A stretch of 62,820 nt of DNA from Gammaproteobacteria bacterium (lineage in GTDB: Bacteria; Pseudomonadota; Gammaproteobacteria; Steroidobacterales; Steroidobacteraceae), in assembly GCA_005878095.1 (NCBI GenBank), contig VBNH01000063.1, positions 1 through 62,820 of the forward strand, in the 5' to 3' direction. Numbering within the stretch: the first letter of the stretch is position 1; each line of letters starts with the position of its first letter. The notes below the pieces were generated by a model. That model had not been told where the DNA came from and did not search any database. It worked only from the letters and a program-made list of their open reading frames with translations. Positions 61,736 through 62,820 of this stretch are shown here, one piece after another. The translations under genes and the position numbers were made by a program.

Positions 61736-62820
61736 TTGAACAGCCAATCAACCACACCCAAAGACCTCGTGCATCACAGCGGCTCCTCCCCCCGGGATGA
61801 AGGCGAGGAAGCGCGGCGGGTGCAGCTGGTCGAGGTCACGATCGACAGTCTCGCCGAAGTCGGCTACGTCGGCACGACTCTCGCGGAGATCGCGCGGCGC
61901 GCCAGGGTCTCGCCGGGACTCGTGGCGCACTACTTCGACGACAAGGACGGACTGCTCGAGGCCGCCTTTCGCACACTGGCGCGCACGCTCGCGGCGCGGA
62001 TGCGGGCGCGGCTGGCGCTGGCGCGCACGCCGCGCGGCAGAGTGCAGGCGGTCATCGACATCAATCTGGCGCCCGAGGAATTCGACCAGCGTACCGGAAC
62101 CGCGTGGCTGGCATTCTGGGGCCAGGTGTTGCACGTGCGGGGTCTGAAGCGGGTGCAGACCGCCTACCAGCGCCGCATGTTGTCGAACCTGCGCAGCGAT
62201 CTGCGCCGTTTGATACCGGGCGAGGAGGCGCGCAGCCTTGCCTCGATGATCGCCGCCATGATCGACGGCGTGTGGTTGCGCGCCGCGCTCTCGGAATGGC
62301 AGGAGGCCGACAGCGAGAGCGCGCGGGCGCTGCTCACGGCATTCGTCGATGGAAGGCTCAAGGAGCTGGCGCAGGCGGCGACGCTGCGCGTGACGGGTGA
62401 GTCGGCGGTGCGCGCCGTGAGCGCCGGCGGCCGCCTGCGGGTGATCAACCCCGCCAATGGTGCGGTGCTTGCGGAGTTGAGCGCCGACGGTGCGGCGCAG
62501 ATCGATGCCGCAGTCCGCAAGGCGCAGGCGGCGCAAAAGACGTGGGCCGCCCTGAGTGGTGCGGAGCGCGGGCGCGTGCTGCAGCGCGCAGCGCGCATGC
62601 TGCGCGAGCGCAACGAGGAACTCGCCGTGCTCGAGACCCGCAACACCGGCAAGCCGATCCAGGAGACGCGCGCGGTGGATGTGCTCTCGGGTGCGCAGTG
62701 CCTGGAATATTACGCCGGGCTGGCCGGGGCAATCGCCGGCGAGCACATCGATCTGGGGCCACAGGCCTTCGGCTACACGCGCCGCGAGCCGCTCGGGGTA
62801 GTCGCCGGCATCGGCGCCTG
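61736..62820 (+). CDS. betI-betB: BetI repressor fused in frame to betaine aldehyde dehydrogenase (BetI-BetB), 3' end outside window
   Basis: One reading frame without a stop runs from a TTG (GGAG 7 bases ahead) past the window end (361 codons seen). Residues about 25-215 are a complete TetR-type BetI: HTH TTLAEIARRARVSPGLVAHYF (47-67), TGTAWLAFWGQVLH and IDGVWLRAALSEW. From about residue 216 the frame continues as BetB: NPANGAVLAEL, then NTGKP (303-307), LEYYAGLAGAI and GYTRREPLGVVAGIGA. Both parts look full length at the junction. BetI normally represses bet genes in response to choline; BetB oxidises betaine aldehyde to glycine betaine. Catalytic Cys and Glu lie beyond the window. A single-base error could mimic the fusion, because GTGA occurs at the junction. 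Confidence 0.8.
   Translation, partial: MNSQSTTPKDLVHHSGSSPRDEGEEARRVQLVEVTIDSLAEVGYVGTTLAEIARRARVSPGLVAHYFDDKDGLLEAAFRTLARTLAARMRARLALARTPRGRVQAVIDINLAPEEFDQRTGTAWLAFWGQVLHVRGLKRVQTAYQRRMLSNLRSDLRRLIPGEEARSLASMIAAMIDGVWLRAALSEWQEADSESARALLTAFVDGRLKELAQAATLRVTGESAVRAVSAGGRLRVINPANGAVLAELSADGAAQIDAAVRKAQAAQKTWAALSGAERGRVLQRAARMLRERNEELAVLETRNTGKPIQETRAVDVLSGAQCLEYYAGLAGAIAGEHIDLGPQAFGYTRREPLGVVAGIGA

Overview
The window is 62.8 kb of GC-rich DNA packed with protein genes, many joined by 4-bp ATGA/GTGA stop-start overlaps. No rRNA, CRISPR array, transposase, integrase or phage gene was seen; one tRNA-Ser(TGA) is present. The ftsK-lolA-rarA-serS order at the left end is typical of Gammaproteobacteria. 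A TonB receptor, quinoproteins and Tat-exported enzymes fit a free-living aerobe, perhaps near Steroidobacterales/Xanthomonadales (inference; no 16S is present).

Layout. 1-4.2 kb: housekeeping block (FtsK C-terminus, LolA, RarA, SerS). 4.2-12.5 kb: IclR regulator, amino-acid permease, Tat-exported molybdenum hydroxylase subunit, TonB receptor and a secreted propeller protein. 12.5-15.1 kb (minus): tryptophan-tryptophylquinone (TTQ) aromatic amine dehydrogenase heavy and light subunits with two c-type cytochromes. 15.3-23.3 kb: amine-type FAD oxidoreductase, TSUP permease, degenerate-receiver diguanylate cyclase, tRNA-Ser, galactokinase with a galT stub, and an ArsR/DUF899 operon. 23.4-27.8 kb: PQQ alcohol dehydrogenase carrying the lanthanide-type Asp-x-Asp, its lipoprotein cytochrome, and a prolyl oligopeptidase. 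28-36.2 kb: PurU, TMEM175 channel, acyl-CoA synthetase, aromatic amino acid decarboxylase, mauE-mauD-methyltransferase, AlaX and PhzF. 36.2-39.8 kb: DUF4382 lipoprotein and glycolate oxidase GlcE/GlcD. 39.9-62.8 kb: a large methylamine/betaine catabolic region.

Two pathways stand out. (1) Aromatic amines: a decarboxylase at 31.3-32.7 kb would make aromatic amines from amino acids. It is divergent from mauE-mauD, which encode the maturation factors for the light subunit found about 19 kb away at 13.4 kb, so the amine dehydrogenase locus is split. (2) Choline to glycine: choline uptake (fused ChoX-ChoW, plus ChoV), a BetI repressor fused in frame to betaine aldehyde dehydrogenase, an MttB-family betaine methyltransferase with corrinoid protein, methyl-THF transferase, MetF/MetV and RACo activator, then dimethylglycine dehydrogenase and heterotetrameric sarcosine oxidase. 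This assembles an apparently complete route with methyl groups delivered to tetrahydrofolate, in a genome that also encodes O2-using sarcosine oxidase. The likely GlxA/GbdR-type regulator beside it is broken by an out-of-frame internal deletion, next to a ccdAB toxin-antitoxin pair and a 21-bp tandem repeat.
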